Assembly: GCA_001792895.1 (NCBI GenBank)
Contig: MARA01000009.1
Coordinates: 744,001-808,000 of the forward strand
Reading direction: 5' to 3'
Origin: Lentinus brumalis
Taxonomy: Eukaryota > Basidiomycota > Agaricomycetes > Polyporales > Polyporaceae
DNA: 64,000 nucleotides
Shown one piece after another: positions 44,034 to 55,247 of the stretch. Position numbers and translations under genes: made by a program. Each line of letters starts with the position of its first letter. Position 1 is the stretch's first letter. The notes beneath the pieces were generated by a model. The model had not been told where the DNA came from, made no database searches, and was given only the letters and a program-made list of their open reading frames with translations.

Positions 44034-45528
44034 CTACGCCTGGCAGTGGAAAGGGTATCCCAATGCTCCTTTGAAGCGATCAGCGAAGAATTTGATGTTC
44101 GGAGTGACGGACTTACTCATCCACGGCTCACGAACGATTCGCGTCCGCAGCATGCCAGCAGCCTGCAACTCCGGAAGAAGAGGTGCGTCATACTCCTCGA
44201 CAGTCTTCACGCAACAATTCCCCTCGTCCGGGTGGACGTCGAAGATAACGTTCTCCAAATTCGGGAAGCGTCCGGTCCTCGGAGCGAAGATGTCGTCCAA
44301 CTTGTCTAGGTCCCAATATGGGACACAATCGGCCCACCAATTGCCGACCTCCGAGCAGCGCACTCGCAGTCGCAGCACGAGTATGCGGAAGGTAGGCGGA
44401 AGTGTTTTCAGAAGCGGTACAAGCATTGGGGGTTGTGGCATGGGGATGTAGAACTCGCTCTCGCCGAAGCCGTAGGACGAGTGGTACCATCCAAATATCC
44501 CCAGCCTGAGGTACATGAGCTGCGTACAAGCAGCCAAGGCCGCTCCAAGCATCGGTCGGGTGGATTCTGATAACAGTGCAGACCAATGCACGTCAGCGAG
44601 CCTGGAAGAGGAGTGGGTGCATGCGACGACAAACCTGGTATATCGTCAGGTTTTACACCTTCACCCAAGTCGAGGTCAATGCTGACCAGATTGCGCGCCA
44701 CGTCAGACGAAAGGAAGCGACTGAGTGCACGACTTTGAGGGCGACTAGCGCCAATACGGTTGCACTGGATGGTGACTGAACGGAGGGTGCCGGGTGCTAG
44801 GATCCTCTCCAAGAATCCGACATGTTCTCCTAGGAAGTCCACCTCGAGGAGGACCAGTCGGCGCAGACTGACGAGGGACCGCACGTCCACGTCGACTCCC
44901 TTCCGGTGCACCTGACCCGAGATCTTGAGCGTGCCAACGGATGTCACGGACAGCAAACTTGACAGAACCATCAAAAAGTGAGGTCCAGCTTGCACATGTC
45001 CGAGCCGGTACTCCAGGACGTCGATGCAAGCGAGCGGTGCCCGAGCTGCAACGGGGGCGTCATGGAGGCCCAGCTCTCCGAGGACCTCGACGTCGAGGAA
45101 AGTCAGCTTACGCAGCGACTTGAGGCTCGGGAGAATCCACACGAATGCTTCGTATCGGAAGACAAAAGGCTTCACGCCCCAGTCTACCATCCGCTCGCCC
45201 CCTCCAACGAAGGTGAGCTCCCTGATGTGTGTCACCACGTCCGGCTGTGTGTAACAGAAGGAGAAGAACCCTTCAAATCGGCCATTCCGATCGGTCACCT
45301 GCAGAAGACATCCGCGTCAATATGTTATATGTGCGCCTGATGCCGATGTCTGAATGCGCTCACCTTGACGATGGCGAATTTGTGACGTCTAGAAAGCTCG
45401 TACCAGCACTTTGAGACGAGGGTACAGGCATGCAGAGAGGCTTTGTCGTCGATGAGAAAGTCAAAGATGTTGTCGAACATTTCCGGGGGAAGGTCGTCGA
45501 GGACCATGGTCGTAGGATCAGCGGCCAT
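44034..45528 (-). CDS. F-box protein
   Basis: Exons 45528-45364, 45298-44635 and 44566-44034 give 453 aa. A clear F-box starts at residue 9 (LDDLPPEMFDNIFDFLIDD, LHACTLVSKCWYELSRRH) and is followed by a Leu-rich C-terminal part (VVTHIRELTFVGGGERM, LPSLKSLRKLTFLDVEV, LVSLRRLVLLEVDFLG, NLVSIDLDLGEGV, LMYLRLGIFGWYHSS). It probably acts as an SCF substrate adaptor of unknown target. It is one of two F-box genes in tandem on this strand. Both introns are GT-AG and frame-consistent. Confidence 0.85.
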
Positions 45529-45702
45529 GGTGGGAGGTGGACAAGGAGGGGTAATTAATAATAGCGCCAGGACATATGGCATCGTACCTTACGTACCCGA
45601 ACTCGCACCAGGCTCGTGCTTGCGATAACGAACTGGACGTAAGTAGTGCTGCACGTTTCGCATTGAGTACTTGGAAAGAGGCTACAAGAGGCTGACGTGT
45701 AG

Positions 45703-45990
45703 TATCAAAGTGCCGGAAGAATTACGTCCTCTGACGGAGTTGTCATCAACACATACGTTCACGCCTTCCACGACAATGCACAAACTCACGTTCCAGAGAG
45801 GCAGGAGCGAAGACCTCTTTGACTAGCCCGGCGGCGCGCAGCCTGGGATTCATGGCCTCCTTTGAGCGCCTTGTGTCGTGGACAGTCAAGCTCGGATATG
45901 ACCCTTTCGATGATGGGTAATGTCGCGCCCCATCCCGGCGCCAGCAGTTCGTCAATATCGACATCTGTAGAGTCTGACGTGGGCATGGGC
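45703..45990 (-). pseudogene. Truncated, frameshifted F-box gene fragment (3'-end duplicate)
   Basis: On the minus strand, DIDELLAPGWGATLPIIERV then SELDCPRHKALK (frame 1) and KEAMNPRLRAAGLVKEVFAP (frame 2) match the C-terminus of the adjacent F-box gene (EMDDLLYPGRGALFPMLKRV, VELDYAQRKVLEAAVLP, RLRAVGLLTVIVATAP). The non-coding sequence beyond is also shared: TATCAAAGTGCCGG occurs at about 45704 and again at about 46090. The copy lacks the F-box and most of the gene and has at least one frameshift. It is a dead segmental duplicate of a 3' end, lying between two live family members. Confidence 0.75.
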
Positions 45991-46138
45991 TATGTTGCGC
46001 AGCTTGTCAGATTTTGTTTAGCTGATAGCGATACAGCTATATATGTCGTATAAAGTACCAAAGACGGAGCTGCATACATCCGACGTGCCGTATCAAAGTG
46101 CCGGCAGAAAAACATCCTCTGTCGGGACGTCTTCAACA

Positions 46139-47643
46139 TCAGCATAGTTGCATGAAGCGCTGAAGGCTCGACTCACGTGCTAGGGGAGCAGTGGCGACGA
46201 TGACCGTGAGCAGCCCGACAGCGCGAAGCCTCGGTAGGACGGGAAGCACTGCGGCCTCGAGTACCTTGCGTTGTGCGTAGTCGAGCTCGACAACGACCCT
46301 TTTCAGCATAGGGAACAGCGCGCCTCTTCCCGGATACAGCAGGTCGTCCATCTCCGGCAAGTCCCATAGTGCTAGGTATCTGAAGTTGCTTGACCTATTG
46401 ACCACGCGGACTCCCAATACCTGGATCGTAGGAGGTGCCAGACGCAGGATCGGACCCATAATGGAATGTCCCGGATCCGCCGGCCTCTTTCTGAACAGGC
46501 AAGGGATGTCAAGGCGGAGGTATCGGAGACATTTGCAGGAGGAGAGGGCACGGCCCACGGCGTCCCGATCTGGTGGTAACATTTGTCAGAAATACTGTAC
46601 AAGGCGGCATGCGCCAACGGAAGGCAAGACATACTCTCTGACCATGCATAGGTGACGAGCGTCACCAAGTGTAAGTCAAGGCTGACGATGCTCTGTGCTG
46701 AGGCCAAACGGAGGAAATTGTGGAAATGCTGGGCAGTGAGAGCCCGGTAGGGTCGGATTGTTGACGATGTCGTTCTGAGGCCTTCAGGGCTGAGGAGACG
46801 TGCGAAAAAGCCATGGATGTCGATGTCTGTCTGATTCGGCGTCCAGTACATTCCTTCGCCGAACACCAAGTTGTTGGTGGACACGCGTCTCTCCGGCAGC
46901 CAATCAGTCAACGCAACCTCCAGCGTGTCTGAGCTGATGTTGCCAGGAACGAGGAGTCCGTTTACATGCAGCGTGTCCGCGCTGAACAAGGAGAAGAAGT
47001 CGGCAAAGGTGTCCAGGTACCCCGTGTACTCGGCACTGCGACACCCAGTGACCGTGAACTTGCGCAGGACGAAGGGGAACCTCGTGTCAGCGGCGAGCCT
47101 TCGAAGAAGTCTCTTGGGTACGACCAACGCCAGATGCTTCATCGAAAGCGTGTGCAGAGAGGTGAGCGTGGGCAAGATGGCGACGAATGTTTCGAGATCG
47201 TAGTCGCACAACTGCTCTCCGTATATCGATGCAGCCAGGTGCAATTCTTGGATACAGCCGGCGATGGTCGTGCGTTGGCTGAGGAAGTCGAAGAATGCGG
47301 AGAATGACTTTGACTGCCAGTAGGCGTTCACAGTCACGACGGCGTTCAGGTAGGGGAGCATGAAGTCTCTCCAGCGTTTGCAGACGAGCCCCGCGTTGAT
47401 CAACGCTCGTTTCCTATTCCGTAACAGAATGAGGATCTCGTGCCAAAGTTCCGGAGGAAGGTAACCATCCCGCAGTCTAAGATGGAGTCAGCTGCGCGGA
47501 GGACGACGAAAGCGCATCGCACTTACGGAGTATCGAGTGCATCCTACAGTGGTCCATGGAGGACGCTCAGTGGAGTTTCTGTGCATGGATCGGGAGGTAT
47601 TACTCACCTCGAAGTAGAAGGGGAGCTGTGACAGCGTATCCAT
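46139..47643 (-). CDS. F-box protein
   Basis: Exons 47643-47608, 47543-47527, 47476-46635 and 46569-46139 give 441 aa. The F-box spans exons 3 onward (GYLPPELWHEILILLRNR, NAGLVCKRWRDFMLPYL), preceded by MDTLSQLPFYFEDALDTPL. The C-terminal part has Leu-rich segments (ILPTLTSLHTLSMKHLAL, FSADTLHVNGLLVPGN, SIVSLDLHLVTLVTYAW, CKCLRYLRLDIPCL). Exon 2 is only 17 nt but keeps the frame. It is a likely SCF adaptor with unknown substrate. Its 3' end has been duplicated just downstream at 45703-45990. Confidence 0.83.
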
Positions 47644-48573
47644 GCTTCTCGAGTCCCGGGTGAATCTGTACTATGCGAAGCAGATATCAAGTCTAACTTA
47701 TCTGGTTCGGAGTCCGGCGACGGCGGGTTTCGTGAGAGACGCAATGGCGCAGGGCTCTGTTGGGGCTCTGCACAGGATGTCTGATCGATGGTTTGCAGCC
47801 GTTTGTATGTAGAGAGGGAAAGGCTGTGTCCTGGCTGTATCCCACCGGGTAAAGATAGTTCGTGAACGCACAAGCGAGTCAGACATTCGATTCCAGGCTG
47901 AGAGAGGCGCAGCCGACCAGTGTACTGGCGGCGACGAGCAGCAACGCGCACGACTGCAGAGCCGTTTATGGATCTACGTAGGCAGAAAGAAGTACAGCCC
48001 AAGGAACAGCATGTCCGCCAGTCCTTGTATAGTCTGCGGATGTTCAGAGTTCCCGGAAGTTGGCTGACCATGTACTTGAGCCATTGGAAGTTTCCAGCTT
48101 GGAGCCGCGCCGTACATCCTGGTTCACGATTCTTGAATCTGACAAGGTCATCGTAGGCATGCCACAGTCCGCCTGTGTCTTCCAGATAATCTACGGACCC
48201 CTGGCAAAGCGCTTGGACCAGCGAGACTCAAACGTTATGTTGCGAGAGTGGTCGCGTCCACCTCCTGCGTCCCGTCACCTTCGAAATCACTGCAAGCAGG
48301 CGTACCATATGTAAGCAGTCGTTGAAGAAGAGTTCGAGATCAACGCACGTATGTGGACTGTAGGATGTCCTTGCCAGAACATACATTGATACAACGATGA
48401 CCATGTCAGCTGGTGCTACATCAATTTCGGGCGGCGGAGGCGGTGGTGATGGTTCACAGAGAAGCACTGAAGCACGTTCTACAACCTCACCGACTTCCAA
48501 TTCCCGCGCTGCCAGGTCTCCTCTCTCTCCCCACCCCCACCACACAGACCAAACCCCCACGACCTCGATATCC
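47644..48573. other. Intergenic 0.9 kb, no supported gene
   Basis: This lies between the divergent F-box gene (minus) and the CHZ-like gene (plus) and probably holds both promoters. The minus-strand frame at 47604-48071 runs into the F-box start region and looks spurious. Confidence 0.5.
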
Positions 48574-49203
48574 ATGTCATCTCGTAGCAAGCGTCGCGCA
48601 GAGCCCGAGCCGGATAAGAAGAAGAGAAAAAAGTAACGTCTCTCTACCCTCTGTTCGCGATCTAGGTCACGAACGAGTTCGACGTGGCGTGGCGCGACCA
48701 ATTACCTGCTCCTAAGGGCGAAGCGGGACTCGGACGAGGATGACTTCGACGGAAGTGATGATGGCTCTGAAGAGGGTATCGACAATGGTGTGTAGCTTCT
48801 CAAAGTTCGCCGGCTTGGCAGGGTATTGACCCGGAGGGCGACGACAGATGAGCTTGGGGCGCTGAGCAAGGAGAACATCATCACCACGGGTCGGCGGACG
48901 CGCGGGATCCGGATCGACTACACCAAGGTCGAGGGGTTCAACGCGGGCGACGATTCTGATGAAGAGGAGGAGGAGGAGCCTAAGAAGAAAAAGAAGAGCT
49001 CCAGCTCGAGCAAGAGCAAGGCGAAGCCGTCGAGCGCGGGTTCGTCGAAGAAGGCTCCTGCCCCTCCGCCCAAGCCCGTGAAGAAGGCCAAGAAGGTGAT
49101 TGAGTCGGATGAGGACGAGGAAGCAGAGGACAGCGAGAAAAACGACGACGATCACGACGGCGGGGGAAAGGATGAGGAGGGAGTCGAGGAGGACGACGAT
49201 TGA
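48574..49203 (+). CDS. Small acidic nuclear protein with CHZ-like motif (histone chaperone)
   Basis: Exons 48574-48632, 48717-48787 and 48848-49203 give 161 aa. A basic start (MSSRSKRRAEPEPDKKKRKK) leads to an acidic stretch (RDSDEDDFDGSDDGSEEG). The segment ENIITTGRRTRGIRIDYTKV then matches the signature of the CHZ domain of Chz1, a chaperone for H2A.Z-H2B. A Lys/Ser-rich linker and a strongly acidic tail follow (ESDEDEEAEDSEKNDDD to the end). Composition and size suit a nuclear histone chaperone. The assignment rests on one short motif, so it is moderately sure. It is convergent with the acyl-CoA oxidase gene. Confidence 0.68.
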
Positions 49204-49578
49204 TGTGTGGGAGACCAGTGTTTAGTGGACCGCGTACTTGACCGGTATGTCCACCTCGAAATTCCGTGAGTCCGACTCTGATGATCGTGCCAGGTTGTAC
49301 ATGTACGATACGTGACTGCAAGCTGTACGATTAAAGTGTTCCTCATGGGTGTATATCATGTTTGTTCCATCGCACTACCCGAGGTCTTTCCCGCTTGACA
49401 ACGCTACGGATGTCGCTCGCTGTATGCGCGGTCATGCGATAGCAGGAACAACATGCGCGCAGTTTTGGTACGCGATAAACATCTTCCTTCCACATCCTCT
49501 CTCTGGGTCTCAATTCTCATAGTATGCGGTACAGGCTGGCTCCGGGATATGACAACGTTAAGATGCACAGGATATATT

Positions 49579-52295
49579 TCACAACTTCGACCGCGCAGCA
49601 AGACGCTGGCCGCGCTCAAGCATAGGCTTGATGTACTTCTACAAGTCCTCAATCAGCGCATACACCCACCGTCGCAGCGACCCGACGTACCTTGTAGCCT
49701 TCAGTAACCTCGCTGGCGTTCAACGGCTCCGACTGCGCCCGCTTCCACAAGCTCTCGTACACGTTCCCATCATACACTCCAAGGGCACTGGGATACGCTC
49801 TCAGCACGTGGAACGTATTGTTCTGCACGGATATCGCACACTGACCTGTCAAGCTCCCAGTCCGAAAATCCAAAGCCGTCCGACAGCCCGATCGACTCAG
49901 GTAGAAGCTCTTCGCAGTGCCGCTTGATCGCCAGACGGAGGTCCCGAGTAGGATCGCTCCCCTGCGTGGGTGGCCCTAGCAAGCCGAACGACAGGATGTC
50001 CACCAACCCGCTCTCCGCCGTGGTTAGCAGGTGCTGTGCGTCTCGATCAATAAGGCCGATACATGCGGGGCACCAAACGGGGAACGCACGAGGTTGTAGA
50101 GCTTCCTGAGTACTACGGCTTCCTTTCCTCCGACAGTCTCCCGCAGGGACTTTATGATTTCCCAGACCTGAGCGGCGACGAACGCATCCGTCACCGCGCG
50201 CGAGACACGCTGGTCCGCGCTTGCGTCGGGATCTTGCAGGTGCTTGGCACGTTCCTGCACCATCGCAGCTGCGCGCTTCTCCAGTAGGGAGACGACGTTC
50301 TGAGAGTCGTCCCACGACGGCGACGACGGCGACGAGGAGGAAGCCAGGTGGCGCAAGTATACTGTCGATGGCGTGAGCTCATCCACACTCCGCGTGTTCT
50401 TGACGACCAGAGCGTCGAACGCCTTGAGCGCAGCCCGAACGACCTGCTGGTCCAGCACAAAATTGTCGCCCTCATAGCTGTAGCGTATGAGTGGTTAGTC
50501 TTGCACGGACTGATACTCGCGAATGTAACGCACGTCGCTGCGGGGACATAGTCCGCATACAATCGCCCGACGCCCGCGAAGTCGCTGAAGCCGTGCCCGC
50601 CCATGGAGCGCCGAGCAGTCTCGAGGTCCTGGGCGGCGGTCGTGCTAACGAGGACCTTGAGCCCGCTGGTCGTCGCATGCATCTCCGCGAGCAGGGACGT
50701 GTCGCCCGAAGCGAGGCGCGTCGTCATCTCCCCAAACGCCTTCGTCTGCAGGCATTTGAGTCAGCGTGTGCGTCATGCGTGTGCTGCGACTTGACTTACG
50801 AGGTTTCGCCCAAGGACTACGAAGACGTATGCGTGTGCGAGGACGGGGAGAAGACGGTAGTAGACAGAGGGGTAGGTGATGACTTGCCGCTCGAGGCCGT
50901 CTGCGCCTCTGTTGCCCTGCCTCCGGACGGTAGCGTAGCGTATGGCAATCGTTGCGCCTGTCACACGCAGTCAAGTCATGGCATAGATGTGAGAAAATAG
51001 GTGAGGTACCTCTGGCGATGGTCCAGCCTCCTGAGCTCACCATGCTAAAGGGAGGTTTGTTCGTGCGTCACCGCAGGAGAGAAAAGACGGGCTCACCTCG
51101 ATCGGATGTAGAGCATCTGGTTAGAGTGCTTGTCAAAACAACGGCGACGGAGAGCTAATCGAAGACACTCACCCCTCCGTAGCTTAGCTTCGCGTGCGGC
51201 GGCTGCACATACTGTCCGTCCGGCGTCACAGATGCGAAGCCGGACAGCATCTGTTCGCGGGGTATCCGGATGTGGTCGAACCTGGCGTAACCATTGTCCA
51301 CGGCATTGTACCCGCCCATCGCTTTCGGCCCTGCATAGAAGTCCATATCAGCGCACTCATGTACTAGGTCGGAAGCTGGACGTACCGATGTCTCCGATTG
51401 TGATCCCCGGAAGGACTTTGTGGTCTTCGAGCGAACGCAACTGGACGAAGAACAGGTGCGGACCGACGTCCTTCCCCGACGGCAGGATCAGACGAGCCTG
51501 CACCACGCCGTGCGTCGCGGTCTTCCCGAGCGCGCCGATCCACCACTTGCTGCTCGTCAGCGTCGGAGAGTGGATCTCGAACTCGCGCGTCTCCGGGATG
51601 TACGTGGCAGTGGTCTCGAGCGAGGCGACATTCGTTCCGTGTCCGAGTTCTGTCTGTAGGTAGCACCTTGGTAGCTGCAGTTAGTGGAGGAGGCTGTAGG
51701 TTTGCGACGTGTGGCTTACCCGAGGATGCCACGCTGAGCGATGAGTTCGCCGAACTTCTGTCTCAGCTCGGGTGCCCCTTGCGTCCGTATAACCGGTTCA
51801 AATGCTGGACAGATTCTGTCAGCCTATGTTTCACTTCACATGAACAGCAGAGCTGAACCCACCCGCCATGTGCAGTTGCATAGGAAGCGGCTCGTCGATG
51901 AGTCGGAACGCGATGCTGGCTTCCTCGGCCGACCAGTTATGGAACTCCTGTAGTTCGTGGAGACGGTTCGTCATCGCCAAAGCGCGATGGTAGAGTTCTG
52001 ACCGCGTTAAGAAAGATCTTTGACCATGCATGAGACTGAGGCGCAACTGAGGCGAGGTACACATAGGAAGAGCTGTACCTCGAAGCTTTATCAAAGATGG
52101 TGTCTTTGGACAAGACAGACTCGATCCGCTGCCTAGCCTGCCATTCCCGTTCACCTGCGAGACCAACGTCAACTAGCATCACTGGGGAATGACGGCCTGA
52201 AGCATACCCCAAAGGAAGACTTGCAGCTTCAGCGCATCGACGCTGAAAGATGCGCGCGCTTGCGCCATGTCTGCTACATTCTGGTTTACGGGCAT
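49579..52295 (-). CDS. Peroxisomal acyl-CoA oxidase
   Basis: Fourteen exons (52295-52208, 52154-52079, 52017-51863, 51804-51720, 51666-51386, 51330-51173, 51116-51097, 51044-51010, 50957-50800, 50745-50534, 50477-50090, 50033-49846, 49787-49691, 49638-49579) give 666 aa, the usual size. The FAD enzyme converts acyl-CoA to trans-2-enoyl-CoA and H2O2, the first step of peroxisomal beta-oxidation. Family blocks are all present: CYLQTELGHGTNVASLETTA, TSSKWWIGALGKTATHGVV, IGDIGPKAMGGYNAVDNGYA, GGHGFSDFAG, YEGDNFVLDQQV. The protein ends in SKL, a PTS1 peroxisomal signal. For intron 1 I chose the 53-nt form; a nearer acceptor would give 35 nt and six extra residues. The start is 206 bp from U6, transcribed the other way. 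Confidence 0.96.
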
Positions 52296-52500
52296 CGTCC
52301 TCAAAAGACGATGTTCATGAGCAAAGAGTGGCAAGGTTATGGCATGAGATGACTGTTGAACGTTGAAGTACACTCGGAATCATGATGCCTGCCGGCAGCT
52401 GCCGGCTTTCAGCTTGTAGCCGTGCCTAGCGCCCAAGTGTTACCCGCAGAATGAACTAAATGCAGAAGCGTCTTCTCTGCACAGCAAAACTCTACATGAT

Positions 52501-52528
52501 AGTTGTCCCCTTCGGGGTGACATACGAA

Positions 52529-52559
<31 letters not shown>

Positions 52560-52619
52560 GGCCCCTGCACAAGGATGACACGCTTTCCCGGAGTGGTAGA
52601 CCTACGGGTCTCAATATTT
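52501..52619 (+). ncRNA. U6 spliceosomal snRNA
   Basis: The core is nearly identical to U6 across eukaryotes: a 5' hairpin with TTCG loop (52503-52521), AATTGGAACGATACAGAGAA with the ACAGAGA box, GATTAGCATGG with the AGC triad, and CCCCTGCACAAGGATGACAC forming the internal stem-loop. It forms the catalytic core of the spliceosome. The 3' part differs from the usual tail and carries a hairpin AGACC-TACG-GGTCT (598-611 of 52 kb) before ATATTTATTTTCTTTTT, the Pol III stop, so the exact 3' end is uncertain. It is divergent from the acyl-CoA oxidase gene. Confidence 0.95.
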
Positions 52620-53024
52620 ATTTTCTTTTTGCCTCTGAACGGTTCTAGGTTGTCAAGGATTCGGCCATCACCATCACCACGATCGCTGAAGGCCTTTGTG
52701 AGGTTCGTATCTGCCTGCAGCCTCGGTGACTCAAAGCGGGGCTCCCCGAATAAGTAGTATCACTGTATACTCTATGTAGCCATAGGTAGGTACCGAGTAG
52801 TGCCGGGCAAATCGACGCCCACATACTCATTGCGATCATTCGCGGCCCTGTGGTTATCACTGCACGATGATGATATCTGACACAATTTGAGACTCGGAAT
52901 AAGACACAATACTCGAAAGACTACTCAAAATCACCACGGTCAGCGTGGCTCGCTCCGGACGTCCAGGGGTTGGAGATCAGGGCGGCCCGTCCACGGGTAC
53001 TAAGTAATACTTACTTCGCTACGC
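52620..53024. other. Short intergenic stretch between U6 and the P450
   Basis: It starts with the T-rich U6 terminator (52620-52630). The rest lies beyond the 3' end of the P450 gene and shows no further feature. Confidence 0.5.
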
Positions 53025-55247
53025 TCATAACTCCCCCAGTTGGGCAGCATACGCCTCCGACCGGAAGCGCATCTCGCACGGGAATGGTTTCGGTTCACTA
53101 TCAACCATGGTCCCCAATACAGTTACAGTCAGCCCTCATCCACTCAGACCGTCTTGAAACCGCCAGAATGAACGACTCACCTCACGAAGCTGCTGACGAA
53201 ATCCTCCCCAACTTCGATCTCCCTCCCCGCCTCGTTCTTCGCCTTCCTGATCTCCAGACACACGACGACGCACGCGATCGCGATCCACATGGTGTCGTAC
53301 GCCATGTGCTGCCCGGGACAGACGCGGCGCCCGAATCCGAATGCGGCGTCTTCGGGGTTGGGCACGGATGGATTCAGCGCGCCGTCCTTGAGGAACCGGT
53401 CTGGGTTGAAGAGGTCTGGGTCTGGGTAGTGCTTCTCGTCGTGCAGGATGGACCTACGGCGCGGTGGCTCTAGCATGAGGAGGATGAGGAGGATGAGGTA
53501 GCAGAAGGGGCGTACCAGTGATTCACCATGACGAATGAGCCCTTCTCGAGGTGGTATCCGGCGTAGACGTCGTCCTCCCGCAGCTTGTGGGGGAGATCTG
53601 TCGGGCAGTCAGGTCAGAGGACTTCGCTCATGAGCACTAGGCTCGACATACCTAGGGGGACGATAGGATGCCATCGGAGAGTCTCCTTGACGAGTGCATC
53701 GACGTAAGGGATGGAGCCAAAATCATCGAACGTCGGGAGACGGTTCGGGCCGACGACCTTCTCGACTTCGAGGCGTGCGCGCTCTTGCACCTCTGGGTAC
53801 AGGAGCATGGCGAGGATGAAGCTATGCATGCTGGCTGCGATCTGCGGGAACGCACGGGTGTTAGCAGAGCGTGCATGCTTCGCCGAGGTATGCAGGAACT
53901 CGCCGTCTCCGAACCACCTGACAACGTCCGAGTCAGACATAAAGCACGATATGTACATCAGCCGGATATACACGCGCATGCACAGGTGCGACGTACCCAT
54001 GTACATCGTCGCCGTGGTCATCTTCGCTAGACGTGACGACTCTTCGTCGTCGCCAAATGTGTCGAGGAGGGCCTTCGCCATGCAGTCCTCTACGTGACCG
54101 GCCTTCTACACAAGACTGACGTCTCAGCATTACCGCAGAACCATCAGCTGTGCGAGCTACCTACCAGTCGGCGGGCGAAATCCGCGTAGGGCACGTGAAG
54201 CTGGCGCGTCGCCTTCTGGTGCCAGGCCTTCGCTTGCCTCTGGAAAGTTGCGCCAGGGAACCAAGTCGGGAGGTACTTTACTGCGGGTCATGGATGGTTT
54301 CGGATAATAAGCAGGAGTTCGAGCAGCCTACGAGACGCATACGTACGAATGGGTAGGAGCTCCACAAGATACACCCCAGCAGTCGCGCATCGCCCGACAC
54401 ACTCTTGACCGGCTTCCGCGAGCTCGATGAACGGGTCGTGCTCAGGGAGGACCTTGATCCCATACGTGACTTCCATGATGTTCGCGCCTACCATACTATG
54501 CGAAGTATCGTCTCAGTTGGTATAACCGGACGCTAGCCGATGCAGGACGACTTACTGCTTGAGATGGACCGGGACGCGGGATCCACGGTCTTTGACCAGT
54601 CTGCGGACGAGATTATATGCTTCCTTGGCAAGGATGGGGCGGTACTTCTTGAAGGAGGTCGCGTGGAACTCTTGGTGCGTCATCTTCCTGCACATGCGCC
54701 AGTCTTCGCCGTAGTCCATGGATCCGAAGTTCCAGCCGAAGCCCGCTCTGTGCGTCGTGGAGTGGTATCAGTGCATGTCCGGAAGCTGGCGGCTGCGGGA
54801 GCGTCCACGTACAGCTCGTTGAGCATGATCATCCGAGGTCTGTGTATGCGTTAGCTTGATTGAGAGCTTCGGGGAAGAGGACGAACCTGTCAGAGTAGAT
54901 CGAGGATCGCCTGTCCAGGAGTTCTTTGGCGGCTTCCATCGTGTCAATAATGATGATGTTCATACCGAGTGCGTTTAGGCGCAGGATTTCGGTGTCTGCG
55001 CGAAACCTCTGTCAATGAAAGCAGACGCAGCACAAGTATCTCTGGCGGATAGCTCACTGTATTCTCGACACCATCTGTGGTACGTCAGCCACGGATATTC
55101 CTGTGGCGAAGGGATATCGCGGACATTGCCTATGAGCGGCAATCCAGGAGGTCCAGGAGGAAGATGCTGCGCTCGACGCGCAAAGCGACGATACACGATG
55201 AGGAAGGGAATGACCAAGAGCAGGGCAACCACGACAGGATGGACCAT
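53025..55247 (-). CDS. Cytochrome P450 monooxygenase (OrdA/CYP64-like)
   Basis: Twelve exons (55247-55058, 54995-54887, 54839-54813, 54747-54556, 54495-54347, 54280-54165, 54105-53997, 53917-53900, 53834-53652, 53597-53516, 53453-53181, 53097-53025) give 506 aa. An N-terminal membrane anchor (VVVALLLVIPFLIVYRRF) precedes the Pro-rich hinge LPPGPPGLPLIGN. The I-helix oxygen motif is GGSETATS, the ExxR pair is in KETLRW (Glu354, Arg357), PDRF follows, and the heme loop is FGFGRRVCPG (Cys437). It should be an ER-bound heme oxygenase; the substrate cannot be told from sequence. Exon 8 is only 18 nt and encodes most of the I-helix motif. Similarity to O-methylsterigmatocystin oxidoreductase-type P450s is a family-level impression. 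Confidence 0.95.

Noticed and set aside
52173..52207. 35-nt intron 1 in the acyl-CoA oxidase gene
   Set aside because: A second in-frame acceptor 18 nt further gives a 53-nt intron, the size of its neighbours, so the longer form is preferred.
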